A program made the translations under genes and the position numbers. From Chryseobacterium culicis (GTDB taxonomy: Bacteria > Bacteroidota > Bacteroidia > Flavobacteriales > Weeksellaceae): a stretch of 64,000 nt of DNA. Within the stretch, counting starts at the first letter, position 1. Each line of letters begins with the position of its first letter. The notes below the pieces were generated by a model. It made no database searches. It was not told the origin of the DNA and worked only from the letters and a program-made list of their open reading frames with translations. The DNA lies in the NCBI RefSeq assembly GCF_900108365.1, contig NZ_FNWQ01000001.1:310001-374000 (forward strand). Direction: 5' to 3'. Shown in pieces: positions 49,112 through 57,741 of this stretch.

Positions 49112-49184
49112 TGCCTTGGCTGTCTTTTTATGGAATTTCTAGTTTGTAGTTGTCAAGTGAATAGTTGAGTAAGACAGCCAAAAC
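49112..49184. other. Imperfect inverted repeat between ccoP and tamB
   Basis: ccttggctgtctt near 49113 pairs with aagacagccaaaacaagg near 49170, except for a 4-base bulge. About 45 bases separate the arms. Together with the long-loop terminator next to it, the 290-base gap between these two same-direction genes is rich in dyad symmetry. Confidence 0.35.
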
Positions 49185-49200
49185 AAGGATTGTTATTGTT

Positions 49201-49290
49201 AAAAAACGCCCCCTTGTTATCATTTTTTAATGTTGAAAAGGTTAGTTAGCAAAAATGAAATTCAAATGTTAGTAGTTGTGAAGGGGGCGT
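49201..49290 (-). terminator. Long-loop terminator after ccoP
   Basis: A perfect 10-base-pair pair, acgccccctt (49206-49215) and aagggggcgt (49281-49290), is separated by 65 bases. On the minus strand the distal arm is followed by a T-run, as in an intrinsic terminator, but the loop is unusually long and may hold further structure. Confidence 0.5.
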
Positions 49291-49319
49291 GGCATGGTTT
49301 ATATGATAGATAATACGTT

Positions 49320-50207
49320 TTACTGGTTTCCGTTTTCCCATTTCACTTCTTCTCCCTGCGGAGCAGCGCCTCCCTGGGCTGGAGTGATAGGAGCGGTTTC
49401 CTGATTGATGTGATAAATATAGGCTGCAATTTTTTCAGCATCTCTTCCGGTAATGGTTCCTTCTTTAATAAAAGGTCTCATGGTAGGATTGTTCGGAGAT
49501 CCGTTTTCAAGCATCCAGAATACGTTTTTGAATAAGCTTTTTTCCTTAATATTGATCCAATGGGTGTCGGTAAGGTTCGGGCCTATGCCTCCTTTTCCTC
49601 CATCTCCGTGACAGGTGACACAATTTGTTTTGAACAGTTCCTGGCCTTCTGCAATGTTATCAGCACTGTATTTTGCAGACTCCAGATTGATCTGGGGGGC
49701 TGTTTTTTCATACTCCGCAATGGATGCCAGCATGGTTTTGGTTTCTTTGGTGTACTCTGCTTCCGGATGGGCATAATCCGTGAAAGAGAAGGCAAACAGA
49801 TACACAGCACAGAAGATACATCCGAACCAGAAAAGACCAATCCACCATTTGGGAAGCGAGTTGTCAAGCTCGGTAATTCCGTCAAAACCATGGTCAATAA
49901 GAATATCTTTTTCTTCCGTAGCGGTTTGTTTTTTGAAGGCAGAATTCCATAATTTCTGGTAATAAGGAACTTTTTTCTCTTCCAGGTATTTTTTTTTCTC
50001 TTCCTCGGATAATTTGCTGAAGCTTTGATTTTCTACCAGATCTCCAATAGAGTTCATGATCAGCAGAAGAATAGTAGCGATTAATATCAGTGCCCAGAAA
50101 AAAGGAGAAGAAAAATATCCTGAATCACTGGCAAACATTTCAAAGGCCATGATCGTTAAACCTATCGTTGCTGCGATATATATTGAAATGGGGGTTCTCG
50201 TTTTCAT
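49320..50207 (-). CDS. ccoP: cbb3-type cytochrome c oxidase subunit III (CcoP), single-haem form
   Basis: The 295-residue protein has two membrane helices (residues 8-27 and 35-52 region), a lysine/glutamate-rich linker, the CcoP N-terminal cytoplasmic motif DGITELDNSLPKWWIGLFW (109-127) with the following helix, and one cytochrome c domain. The only haem site is CVTCH (196-200), with a likely axial methionine at 243 in NPTMRPF. Classical CcoP has two haem sites; this one has one. The tail is rich in P, Q and G. It follows the CcoNO fusion by 19 bases in one operon and passes electrons to the oxidase. Confidence 0.93.
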   Translation of the reverse strand: MKTRTPISIYIAATIGLTIMAFEMFASDSGYFSSPFFWALILIATILLLIMNSIGDLVENQSFSKLSEEEKKKYLEEKKVPYYQKLWNSAFKKQTATEEKDILIDHGFDGITELDNSLPKWWIGLFWFGCIFCAVYLFAFSFTDYAHPEAEYTKETKTMLASIAEYEKTAPQINLESAKYSADNIAEGQELFKTNCVTCHGDGGKGGIGPNLTDTHWINIKEKSLFKNVFWMLENGSPNNPTMRPFIKEGTITGRDAEKIAAYIYHINQETAPITPAQGGAAPQGEEVKWENGNQ

Positions 50208-50226
50208 TGCAATTCAATTTTAAATG

Positions 50227-52506
50227 TTACTCTACACTTGCGGTTTGTACCTGTGTTGTTTTAATATCTGTGCCTAATCTCTGCAGATATGCGATCATTG
50301 CTACAATTTCTCTCTGTTCAAGCGGCACATAAGAAGATCCTTTTGCTGTTTTCTCTTTGATCATCTGATCCTTTACATCTGTTGCTTCAGCATAAATTCT
50401 CTGTACAATGGCTTTTGACTGGTTATCTGCCCATTGGTTGGCAGAATCTATCTGAGCTTTTGTATAAGGAACATCGAAGGCATTTTTCATCAGCTTCATT
50501 TTATCCACCATTTGTGTTTTGTCCAGTTTATTGGTAATTAACCAGGGAAAACGGGGCATGATAGAACCGGCAGATGTAATTCTTGGGTTATACATATGTT
50601 TGAAATGCCATGAATCAGGGTTTCTTCCTCCTTCTCTGTGCAGATCCGGTCCTGTTCTTTTAGATCCCCATAAAAATGGTCTGTCATATACAAATTCTCC
50701 AGCTTTCGAATACTGTCCGTTTTTTCCTTCAAACCTTACCACCTCATCACGGAAAGGTCTTATCATCTGAGAGTGGCAGGCATTACAGCCTTCACGGATA
50801 TAAAGGTCTCTTCCTTCGAGTTCCAGTGGAGTATAGGGTTTTACTGCTGTAATTGTAGGAACGCTTTGCTTCAGAGAAAGGGTAGGAACAATTTCCACCA
50901 ATCCACCGATTGCTATAGTAATGAAAGCTAATACAGAAAGGAGAGTGGGAGTTCTTTCCAGCCAAAGGTGTACGCCTTCGCCTTCTTTTCTTGAACTTCC
51001 GATATTGGCTAATGCAGGAGCCTCCGCAGGAACATTTTTTTGGAATGAACCGGCTTTAATCGTTTTGATCACATTGACCACCATCAAAATTGCTCCAGAC
51101 AGATAAAGAACACCTCCCAGGAATCTCATCTTAAAGTAAGGAATGATTGCAGTAACAGTATCCAGCCAGTTTTTCCATAATAACGTTCCGTCCGGATTGA
51201 ACTGCTTCCACATTAATCCCTGAGTAAATCCTGAAATGTACATAGGAACGGCATAAAAGATGATTCCCAATGTTCCCAGCCAGAAGTGCCAGTTGGCCAG
51301 TTTTTTAGACCAGAGGGATGTTCTCCACATAATCGGAACCAGATAATATACCACCCCGAATGCCATGAAACCATTCCATCCAAGAGCTCCTAAGTGTACG
51401 TGGCCAATCACCCAGTCGGTATAGTGACCAATTTTATTTAATGATTTTGTTGCTAATAAAGGTCCTTCGAAAGTAGCCATACCGTAGCAAGTAACAGCCA
51501 CTACAAAGAATTTCAGAATCGGGTTTTCTCTTACTTTATCCCAGGCTCCTCTTAACGTAAGGAGACCATTCAGCATTCCTCCCCATGACGGTGCAATAAG
51601 CATAATGGAGAAACCTGTTCCCACTGCCTGTGCCCAAGCCGGTAAAGCGGTATACTGCAGGTGGTGAGGCCCGGCCCAAAGGTATACAAAGATCAGCGAC
51701 CAGAAGTGAATAATGGATAGTTTGTATGAGAATACCGGTCGCTGAGCTGCTTTAGGCATAAAATAATACATCAGACCTAATACCGGAGTCGTTAATACGA
51801 ATGCTACCGCATTGTGCCCATACCACCATTGTACTAATGCATCTTTTACCCCTGCATATACAGAATAAGATTTCCAGCTGGTGAAAGATAAAGGAACCTC
51901 CAGATTATTGAAGATGTGAAGCATCGCTACCGCAATCCAGGTGGCTATGTAGAACCAGATGGCGACGTATAAATGTCTCACTCTTCTTTTGGCAATCGTT
52001 CCGAACATATTGATTCCGAAAATAATCCATGAGAATGCAATTAAGATATCAATAGGCCATTCGTGCTCGGCATATTCTTTAGAAGTATTGATTCCCATTA
52101 GGAATGTAATCACTACAGTTACAATCATAAACTGCCAGGACCAGAAGTGAAGCCATGAAAGCGTATCACTGTACATTCTGGTTTTAAGAAGTCTCTGCAT
52201 ACTGTAGTAAGCGCCACAGAAAAAGGAATTACATACGAAAGCAAAAATAACAGCACTGGTATGAAGCATTCTGATTCTTCCGAAGCCCATCGCTCCCTGA
52301 GTATTAATCAGCCCCTGAATATTACCCGAAGCTAAGCTTTTAATAGTTGTATCATCCGTACCGAATAAAAATTCAGGCAATTCAGGATAAAAAAGCATCA
52401 ATGCAGCTGTAAGCCCCAGCAGAAATCCTACAAGTCCGAATGCGACAGTCGCATAGAGGAATGCTCTGACAATATTATTGTCATAATTAAATTTTTGCGT
52501 CTCCAT
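50227..52506 (-). CDS. ccoNO: Fused cbb3-type cytochrome c oxidase subunits I and II (CcoN-CcoO)
   Basis: From the ATG at 52506 the protein has 759 residues. The N-terminal two-thirds is the twelve-helix CcoN haem-copper subunit, with MLHTSAVIFAFVCNSFFCGA, WYGHNAVAFVLTTPVLGLMY (copper and haem ligands) and GHVHLGALGWNGFMAFGVVY. The last 200 residues are CcoO, with haem motif CNACH (C574, C577, H578) followed by SQMIRPFRDEV and the SIMPRFPWL segment holding the axial methionine. This is a terminal oxidase for low oxygen. A TTG nine bases upstream is less likely. CcoQ, CcoS, CcoG and CcoI are absent from the window. Confidence 0.96.
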   Translation of the reverse strand: METQKFNYDNNIVRAFLYATVAFGLVGFLLGLTAALMLFYPELPEFLFGTDDTTIKSLASGNIQGLINTQGAMGFGRIRMLHTSAVIFAFVCNSFFCGAYYSMQRLLKTRMYSDTLSWLHFWSWQFMIVTVVITFLMGINTSKEYAEHEWPIDILIAFSWIIFGINMFGTIAKRRVRHLYVAIWFYIATWIAVAMLHIFNNLEVPLSFTSWKSYSVYAGVKDALVQWWYGHNAVAFVLTTPVLGLMYYFMPKAAQRPVFSYKLSIIHFWSLIFVYLWAGPHHLQYTALPAWAQAVGTGFSIMLIAPSWGGMLNGLLTLRGAWDKVRENPILKFFVVAVTCYGMATFEGPLLATKSLNKIGHYTDWVIGHVHLGALGWNGFMAFGVVYYLVPIMWRTSLWSKKLANWHFWLGTLGIIFYAVPMYISGFTQGLMWKQFNPDGTLLWKNWLDTVTAIIPYFKMRFLGGVLYLSGAILMVVNVIKTIKAGSFQKNVPAEAPALANIGSSRKEGEGVHLWLERTPTLLSVLAFITIAIGGLVEIVPTLSLKQSVPTITAVKPYTPLELEGRDLYIREGCNACHSQMIRPFRDEVVRFEGKNGQYSKAGEFVYDRPFLWGSKRTGPDLHREGGRNPDSWHFKHMYNPRITSAGSIMPRFPWLITNKLDKTQMVDKMKLMKNAFDVPYTKAQIDSANQWADNQSKAIVQRIYAEATDVKDQMIKEKTAKGSSYVPLEQREIVAMIAYLQRLGTDIKTTQVQTASVE

Positions 52507-52626
52507 AAATTCCAATAGTGTTTACCGAAGTGATATTTTCTCCGAAAAAAGGCGTATTTTTAAGTCTTTTTTATGTTGAAAATAAATATCATGTAACGTG
52601 TATAATGTTTTGCCAAAGGTATTTAT

Positions 52627-52634
52627 TAACTTTG
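52627..52634 (+). promoter_or_regulatory. -7 promoter box of the small XRE regulator
   Basis: TAACTTTG lies 57 bases before the XRE ATG; a TTTG occurs at 52609-52612. It is the clearest promoter-like sequence in the divergent gap with ccoNO. Confidence 0.45.
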
Positions 52635-52690
52635 TTAGAGGCTAATAGCTAATCTTCTAAAATATACCGAAAACTACTAAAACAAAAGCG

Positions 52691-52984
52691 ATGAAAGTTT
52701 GTGGACAAAATATCAGGAAAATACGCAGGAGCAGAGACCTTACGCAGGAATATATGGCTTTTGAAATGGGTATTTCCCAAAAGGCATATTCCGATATTGA
52801 GAATTCCAAGGTGAAAATCAATCTGGATATACTGACTAAAATATCTGATATTTTAGACATCAAACCATCCGATATCTGTAGTATTTCGCATAAGTGTGGA
52901 AATGATGAATATGAAGATAAATACCAAAGCCTTTTGGAATACATGAAAAAGAATAATATTTCGGTTCCGAAAGAGTTTCTATAA
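52691..52984 (+). CDS. XRE-family helix-turn-helix regulator (97 residues)
   Basis: The protein starts MKVCGQNIRKIRRSRDLTQE and holds a single XRE helix-turn-helix (about residues 7-61: LTQEYMAFEMGISQKAYSDI, then NSKVKINLDILTKISDILDI). The remaining 36 residues are charged and end SVPKEFL, without a recognised effector domain. It is transcribed away from ccoNO-ccoP and ends in a strong terminator. A link to oxidase control is possible from position only. Not a toxin-antitoxin unit: no partner toxin is adjacent. Confidence 0.88.
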   Translation: MKVCGQNIRKIRRSRDLTQEYMAFEMGISQKAYSDIENSKVKINLDILTKISDILDIKPSDICSISHKCGNDEYEDKYQSLLEYMKKNNISVPKEFL

Positions 52985-53296
52985 ACTTCTGCCTTCCACT
53001 TTTACATTCAATTTAAATCAGTATAACAAGTGATCTCTTTCTTATTGAAAGAGATCATTTTTTTTGAGGCAGGTTCACAGGGAATGTCAAATGATTTCGT
53101 ATTAAAATTTAAAAATCAAACATAATTTCCATCCGTAAAGTCTGTTTCAGTAAAGGTATTTCGAATTTTATAAAGAATAGAGTAAAATAAAAAAAGGAGT
53201 TCCGTTCCGGGATGAGGTTGAATTCTCAATTTACCCCATGGAATATGAATTTCTCTGAAAAGTTTTTATATATTTAGCGACCGAATAATTCATTCA
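52985..53296 (+). other. Gap between the XRE gene and the permease gene
   Basis: Apart from the terminator at 53031-53066, this stretch has no coding frame or repeat I can support. A TATATTTA box near 53269 may be the permease promoter. Confidence 0.4.
53031..53066 (+). terminator. Intrinsic terminator after the XRE gene
   Basis: An 11-base-pair stem (tgatctctttc with gaaagagatca), 5-base loop and eight T. Confidence 0.92.
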
Positions 53297-54715
53297 ATGA
53301 GCAACGAAAATAAAACAGGACAAAACGAGACTTTAGTTAGAGGATTAACAAACCGACACATACAATTAATTGCCCTTGGAGGTGCCATAGGAACAGGGTT
53401 ATTTCTGGGAATTGGACCCGCTGCCGTACTAGCAGGGCCATCCGTAATTTTGGGCTACGCTTTGGCAGGAATTATCGCCTTCTTTATTATGCGTCAGCTG
53501 GGTGAAATGGTAGTTCAGGAACCTGTTTCGGGAAGTTTCAGCTACTTTGCCTACAAATATTGGGGAAATTTCCCGGGATTTGCTTCCGGATGGAACTACT
53601 GGATTCTCTATATTCTGGTAAGTATGGCAGAGCTTACGGCAATTGGGCATTACATTCATTTCTGGTGGCCGGAAATACCACTCTGGGTGTCCAGTTTGTT
53701 TTTCTTTGTTGTCATTAATGCGCTTAACCTTGCTTCGGTAAAGGTTTACGGAGAAACGGAATTCTGGTTTTCCATCATCAAAGTAGTGGCTATTATTGCG
53801 ATGATTATTTTCGGAGTCTATCTTTTAATAAGCGGCACAGGAGGAGAAAAGGCATCCATTACCAATCTGTGGAACGATGGCGGATTCTTCCCGAAAGGAC
53901 TATTTCATAAAACAGAAAACGGGTATTCGGGATTATTTGCCGCTATGGCAATGATTATGTTCTCGTTTGGCGGGCTTGAACTTATTGGTATTACCGCCGC
54001 AGAAGCTAAAAATCCGGAAAAAACAATTCCTCAGGCAACCAATCAGGTCATCTACAGAATTCTTATTTTCTACGTCGGTGCTTTGGTGATCCTGTTTTCA
54101 TTAAGCCCATGGAGAGATATTACAGAAGGCTCCAGCCCTTTTGTAATGGTGTTTCAAAACCTGAATGGCCTTGAGTTCAGCCTTTTTGGTAAAGTTATTC
54201 AGTTCAATACATTGATTGCGAATGTTCTTAACCTGATTGTTTTAACAGCTGCTCTGTCAGTATATAACAGCAGTGTTTACAGTAACAGCAGAATGCTTTT
54301 CGGGCTGGCTCAACAGGGCAATGCTCCGAAATTCCTGAGAAAACTGAATAAAAACGCTGTTCCTACGAATGCAATTATTGTATCTTCATGCTTTGCCGGA
54401 ATCTGTATCATTATCAATAAATTAGTGCCGGAAAAAGCTTTCGAATACCTGATGGCTTTGGTGGTCTCCACATTGATCATCAACTGGCTGATGATATGCT
54501 ACACCCACTTGAAATTTAAGAAATCTATCAATGCAGAACAAATTCACTCCAAATTCCCCTCTATATTCTATCCGATATCCAATTACATCTGTATCGCATT
54601 TTTGGTGCTGATTTTAGGGCTGATGAGTATTACTGGGATGGAAATTCAGGTGATTCTTATTCCGGTATGGATTGGCTTCCTGTTTGTAATGTATAAATTA
54701 TATAAACCGAAATAA
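53297..54715 (+). CDS. APC-family amino acid permease (AAT type)
   Basis: The 472-residue protein has 12 membrane segments and the amino acid transporter opening LTNRHIQLIALGGAIGTGLF, followed by PSVILGYALAGIIAFFIMRQ and GEMVVQEPVSGSFSYFAYKY. FGGLELIGITAAEAKNPEKT is the helix 6 region. It matches the AnsP/ProY/GabP/CycA group of proton-coupled amino acid importers; the substrate cannot be assigned. It stands alone with a terminator at 54745-54778. Confidence 0.94.
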   Translation: MSNENKTGQNETLVRGLTNRHIQLIALGGAIGTGLFLGIGPAAVLAGPSVILGYALAGIIAFFIMRQLGEMVVQEPVSGSFSYFAYKYWGNFPGFASGWNYWILYILVSMAELTAIGHYIHFWWPEIPLWVSSLFFFVVINALNLASVKVYGETEFWFSIIKVVAIIAMIIFGVYLLISGTGGEKASITNLWNDGGFFPKGLFHKTENGYSGLFAAMAMIMFSFGGLELIGITAAEAKNPEKTIPQATNQVIYRILIFYVGALVILFSLSPWRDITEGSSPFVMVFQNLNGLEFSLFGKVIQFNTLIANVLNLIVLTAALSVYNSSVYSNSRMLFGLAQQGNAPKFLRKLNKNAVPTNAIIVSSCFAGICIIINKLVPEKAFEYLMALVVSTLIINWLMICYTHLKFKKSINAEQIHSKFPSIFYPISNYICIAFLVLILGLMSITGMEIQVILIPVWIGFLFVMYKLYKPK

Positions 54716-54744
54716 CAGGATAAAACAGATATTGATCCGTTTGG

Positions 54745-54779
54745 AAAGGTGAAAATCAAATGATTTTCACCTTTTTTAT
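54745..54779 (+). terminator. Intrinsic terminator after the permease gene
   Basis: A 14-base-pair stem (aaaggtgaaaatca with tgattttcaccttt) and 2-base turn with trailing T, about 30 bases after the stop codon. Confidence 0.9.
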
Positions 54780-54815
54780 TGCAGTAATTTAAGACATGAA
54801 ATATAACCATCTTTA

Positions 54816-55007
54816 TTGATTTTCTGGCTGGAAGGAGTAAGAGGATTAGACGTTACCGATATGCATATTGACGGTGCTAATAAAATTATTCAGGATCAGT
54901 ATCCTGGCAGAAAAGTAATAGGAATAGATGTACTAAACCTATATGAAAATGGAGGAATGGTACACTGCATAACCCAACAGCAGCCTGCCAGAAATCGGGA
55001 AAGATAA
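54816..55007 (+). pseudogene. Agmatine deiminase remnant (N-terminal truncation and internal deletion)
   Basis: One open frame reads WLEGVRGLDVTDMHIDG and then, directly, ANKIIQDQYPGRKVIGIDVL to GGMVHCITQQQPA. The first block matches the mid-protein catalytic region (D-x-H-x-D) of agmatine deiminase/PPAD-type enzymes and the second matches their extreme C-terminus with the nucleophilic cysteine in HCITQQ. Roughly 100 residues that normally separate them are missing, the frame stays open across the junction, and everything before WLEG is lost (a stop lies just upstream at 54804). A normal enzyme has about 350 residues. It would convert agmatine to N-carbamoylputrescine. Certainly not functional as such. 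Confidence 0.75.
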
Positions 55008-55199
55008 TTCAAGAATAAATTAGCTGTAATGATGTTTTTTTGTGAAAACAATTCGCAGAATACAACGCTTTGCTAGGTAATTTTTTGTATATTGGTAAAG
55101 GTTATATTTCAAATTCAGGTGAAAATTATAATCTGTTTGGAATACCTGCGGATAAGCCGAAACCGTTACAAAAAGTAGGCAGAACCAAAAAAGACACCT

Positions 55200-55835
55200 A
55201 TGGCCAATTTATTTCAAACGTTCACCAACACTGTAAAACACTGGTATATTCCCTTAATCTTCGGAATTCTTTTCCTGATCTGTGGTTTTTATGTATTTAG
55301 TGTACCTATTGCTACCTACGTTACACTCTCTATCCTTTTCAGTGTTTCATTCTTATTTTCGGGAATTACCGAAATATTCTTTTCTTTACAAAACAGTAAA
55401 TCCCTGCAAGGATGGGGATGGTTTCTTGTAAGCGGATTATTAACGACTGCTATTGGCGTTTATCTTATCGCAAATCCGCAGATTTCAATGTCGGTACTCC
55501 CGTTTGTTATCGGGTTTACTTTTCTGTTCCGGTCATTTCAATTACTGGGATTCGCATTTGATCTTAAAAGTATGAGAATAATGAGCTGGGGAAATGTAGC
55601 ACTTGCAAGCATTGGAGGAATTGTTTTTTCCCTGCTGCTGATATTTAATCCGGTATTTACAGGAATTTCACTGGTTACGCTTACTGGTGTTTCGTTTATT
55701 TTTATGGGGATTGCCTCCATTATGCTGGCCTTAGATTTAAGAAAGGTTAAAAAGATTCCGGGTAAAGTAAGTCAGGAATTAAGGGACAGAATTCAATCTA
55801 TACAGGAAGAAATTGATGGTTTAAAAAATAAATAA
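55200..55835 (+). CDS. HdeD/DUF308 family membrane protein
   Basis: The 211-residue protein has six membrane segments in three similar hairpins: HWYIPLIFGILFLICGFYVF, GWGWFLVSGLLTTAIGVYLI and GNVALASIGGIVFSLLLIFN, each followed by a second helix. This three-fold DUF308 repeat is the HdeD pattern, named for an E. coli acid-resistance protein. The C-terminus (VSQELRDRIQSIQEEIDGLK) is a short coiled coil. The ATG follows the remnant region with no clear promoter box. Function here is unknown. Confidence 0.88.
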   Translation: MANLFQTFTNTVKHWYIPLIFGILFLICGFYVFSVPIATYVTLSILFSVSFLFSGITEIFFSLQNSKSLQGWGWFLVSGLLTTAIGVYLIANPQISMSVLPFVIGFTFLFRSFQLLGFAFDLKSMRIMSWGNVALASIGGIVFSLLLIFNPVFTGISLVTLTGVSFIFMGIASIMLALDLRKVKKIPGKVSQELRDRIQSIQEEIDGLKNK

Positions 55836-56082
55836 TACATCATTAGACAGATCAACAAAACCATCTCTTGGGCATGTCCATAGATAGTGTTTTATTATGC
55901 AGTACTAAGATTGAATTATTGGTATCATCATATTCAAATTTCAGGCTGCTGAGTCCTGCGTTTTAGGAATTAAAAGGGCGGCATTTCAGAATTGAAAAGA
56001 ATTAGAAATAACGTTTTTCATGATTTATTCTTTTAAGATGTTATTTCAAGTTACATTCAGAAACATGCATTAAATAAAAAAC
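55836..56082. other. Gap between the DUF308 gene and tRNA-Gln
   Basis: No clear gene. On the minus strand a 36-codon frame without start (ending at a TGA at 55852-55854, reading LKFEYDDTNNSILVLHNKT) looks protein-like and may be a remnant, but I could not match it to a family. Confidence 0.3.
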
Positions 56083-56111
56083 AAAAACCACCCTTTAAAA
56101 AGGATGGTTTG
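56083..56111 (-). terminator. Terminator downstream of tRNA-Gln
   Basis: On the minus strand aaaccatccttt and agggtggttttt form a stem with one mismatch right after the tRNA 3' end, followed by T-rich sequence. Confidence 0.7.
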
Positions 56112-56182
56112 TAGACTCACAGGGATTCGAACCCCAGATGACTGAACCAAAATCAGTAGTGTTACCGCTACACCATGAGTCT
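56112..56182 (-). tRNA. tRNA-Gln (anticodon TTG)
   Basis: The minus strand folds into a full cloverleaf of 71 bases. The acceptor stem is agactca/tgagtct with discriminator A, the anticodon stem actga/tcagt encloses tttTTGgt-type loop (anticodon TTG), and the T loop contains ggttcgaatcc. No CCA is encoded. It decodes CAA and probably CAG. Confidence 0.95.
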
Positions 56183-56281
56183 CTGTTTGTTTTAGTGGTG
56201 CAAATTTACAGCTTTTTTCTTTACATACAAGAACTTTTTGAAATTTTTTTTAAATTTACTGTAGAATTATTCCCGGAAAAT

Positions 56282-57301
56282 ATGCTGATAGACTTCAATA
56301 ATCTCAATATTAATAAATTATCGTTTGATACCGAATTTGAAAAGAAAGTGAAAATTTTTCTGGAAGAATGGTTTTCAGAAACAACAAAAGTACACGTACA
56401 GACATCGGGTTCTACAGGGGTTCCGAAAATTTTTGAAATTGAGAAAAAGAAAATGATCAATTCTGCAGTGATGACCTGTAATTTTTTAGGATTAAAAGAA
56501 GGAGATTCTGCATTGCTTTGTCTGCCTGTAGAATATATATCAGGTAAAATGATGATTGTACGTGCTATAGAAAGAAAATTAAAACTTAGAATTGCAGATC
56601 CTTCTCTGAAACCTGTTGAAGACCTGGAAGAAGAAACAGATTTTTGTGCGATGACCCCGCTTCAGGTGGAAAACTCGCTGGAAAAGCTTCATCTGATTAA
56701 GAATCTGATCATAGGAGGTGCTGCGGTCTCAGAAAGCCTGAAAAATAAGATGCTCCAAATGAAACTTAGTAATTCCAATCGTATTTTTGAAACCTACGGA
56801 ATGTCTGAAACCCTTTCTCATATTGGCTTAAAACAGCTCATGCCGGAGCAGGAAGATTACTTTACTGTTTTTGAAAATGTATCCATTTCCCTGGATGACA
56901 GAGGATGTTTGAAGATCTCAGCACCTAATGTAAATGCTTCTGAACTGCAAACTAATGATTTAGTTGATATTAAAAATGAAAAACATTTTAAATTTCTCGG
57001 AAGAATTGATAATGTGATCAATTCCGGAGGCGCAAAAATCTTTCCGGAAACCCTTGAAGCGCTGGTGAAGAAAGAAATCCCGAACGAGGCCCTATTTATT
57101 GGCTTGCCGGACGAGAGTTTGGGACAGAAATTGATACTTGTCATAGAAGGAAATGAATCACAGGAAATAGTAAAGAAAATTTCAGAGATACCTTTTAAGA
57201 AGAATTTTCACAGACCAAAAGAAGTGATCTTTATAAGTGAAATGCCGAGAACTCCCAATGGAAAAGTAAACAGAACGGAACTCTATAAAAAAATAATATA
57301 A
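56282..57301 (+). CDS. menE: AMP-binding acyl-CoA ligase, probable o-succinylbenzoate-CoA ligase
   Basis: From the ATG at 56282 the protein has 339 residues, short for the ANL superfamily as in Bacteroidota MenE. The phosphate-binding loop is TSGSTGVPK (41-49), the A5 motif is ETYGMSETLSHIG, the hinge region reads LGRIDNVINSGGAKIFPETL and the C-terminal catalytic lysine is in PRTPNGKVNR. It would activate o-succinylbenzoate in menaquinone synthesis. The frame is open upstream to 56138, but that overlaps the tRNA and is not coding. No other men genes are in the window, so substrate is inferred from family size and motif pattern. The arfB gene follows after 10 bases. Confidence 0.85.
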   Translation: MLIDFNNLNINKLSFDTEFEKKVKIFLEEWFSETTKVHVQTSGSTGVPKIFEIEKKKMINSAVMTCNFLGLKEGDSALLCLPVEYISGKMMIVRAIERKLKLRIADPSLKPVEDLEEETDFCAMTPLQVENSLEKLHLIKNLIIGGAAVSESLKNKMLQMKLSNSNRIFETYGMSETLSHIGLKQLMPEQEDYFTVFENVSISLDDRGCLKISAPNVNASELQTNDLVDIKNEKHFKFLGRIDNVINSGGAKIFPETLEALVKKEIPNEALFIGLPDESLGQKLILVIEGNESQEIVKKISEIPFKKNFHRPKEVIFISEMPRTPNGKVNRTELYKKII

Positions 57302-57311
57302 ACCACTAAAA

Positions 57312-57704
57312 ATGAAAGACTTTTCAAAAGAACTCAGTTTCAAAACTTCCCGCAGCAGCGGGGCAGGCGGACAAAACGTCAATAAAGTGGAAACTGCTGT
57401 TACAGTACTTTGGAAAGTGGATGCATCAGATTTTTTTGGTGAAGATGAGAAAATACTGATTCAGCATACACTGAAAAACAGAATCAATGCAGATGGTTTT
57501 TTATTTCTCACCGTTTCCGAAAGCAGAACTCAGCTGATGAACAAAAATAAAGCGGTGGAAAAGATTATTGAGATCGTAAACAAAGCGCTTATTGTTCCCA
57601 AAAAGAGGACTGCCACAAAACCATCAAAAGGACAGAAACAAAAACGACTGGATAACAAAAAAAAGCTTTCTGATAAGAAAGAAAACAGACGTTTCCGTTT
57701 TTAA
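57312..57704 (+). CDS. arfB: Ribosome rescue peptidyl-tRNA hydrolase ArfB (YaeJ type)
   Basis: The 130-residue protein has the release-factor domain with GGQ at residues 19-21 (FKTSRSSGAGGQNVNKVETA) and a basic tail (PSKGQKQKRLDNKKKLSDKK) that enters the empty mRNA channel. It lacks any codon-recognition domain, which separates it from RF1/RF2. ArfB frees ribosomes stalled on messages without a stop codon. It follows menE by 10 bases and is likely cotranscribed. Confidence 0.95.
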   Translation: MKDFSKELSFKTSRSSGAGGQNVNKVETAVTVLWKVDASDFFGEDEKILIQHTLKNRINADGFLFLTVSESRTQLMNKNKAVEKIIEIVNKALIVPKKRTATKPSKGQKQKRLDNKKKLSDKKENRRFRF

Positions 57705-57708
57705 ACAC

Positions 57709-57716
57709 TATATTTG
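57709..57716 (+). promoter_or_regulatory. -7 promoter box before the small ORF and GreA/Rnk-like gene
   Basis: TATATTTG starts 5 bases after the arfB stop and 26 bases before the ATG of the 37-codon ORF. It would give a transcript with a 280-base leader to the GreA/Rnk-like gene. Confidence 0.55.
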
Positions 57717-57741
57717 TAATTGTACATAAGAATTAATTATC

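Noticed and set aside
52691..52984. Antitoxin of a toxin-antitoxin pair
   Set aside because: No toxin-sized gene is adjacent; it is a stand-alone XRE gene with its own terminator.
54816..55007. Intact small protein
   Set aside because: Both halves match separate parts of agmatine deiminase, and the frame opens at a TTG just after a stop, so it is a remnant.
55070..55199. Plus-strand frame reading YIGKGYISNSGENYNLFGIP before the DUF308 gene
   Set aside because: Some protein-like texture, but no family match, no start signal and it continues out of frame into the DUF308 gene.
55852..55965. Minus-strand fragment LKFEYDDTNNSILVLHNKT
   Set aside because: No start codon, short and unmatched; at best a remnant of an unknown gene.
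56138..56281. N-terminal extension of the MenE-like protein
   Set aside because: The extension overlaps tRNA-Gln on the other strand and is unlike MenE; the ATG at 56282 gives the family N-terminus.
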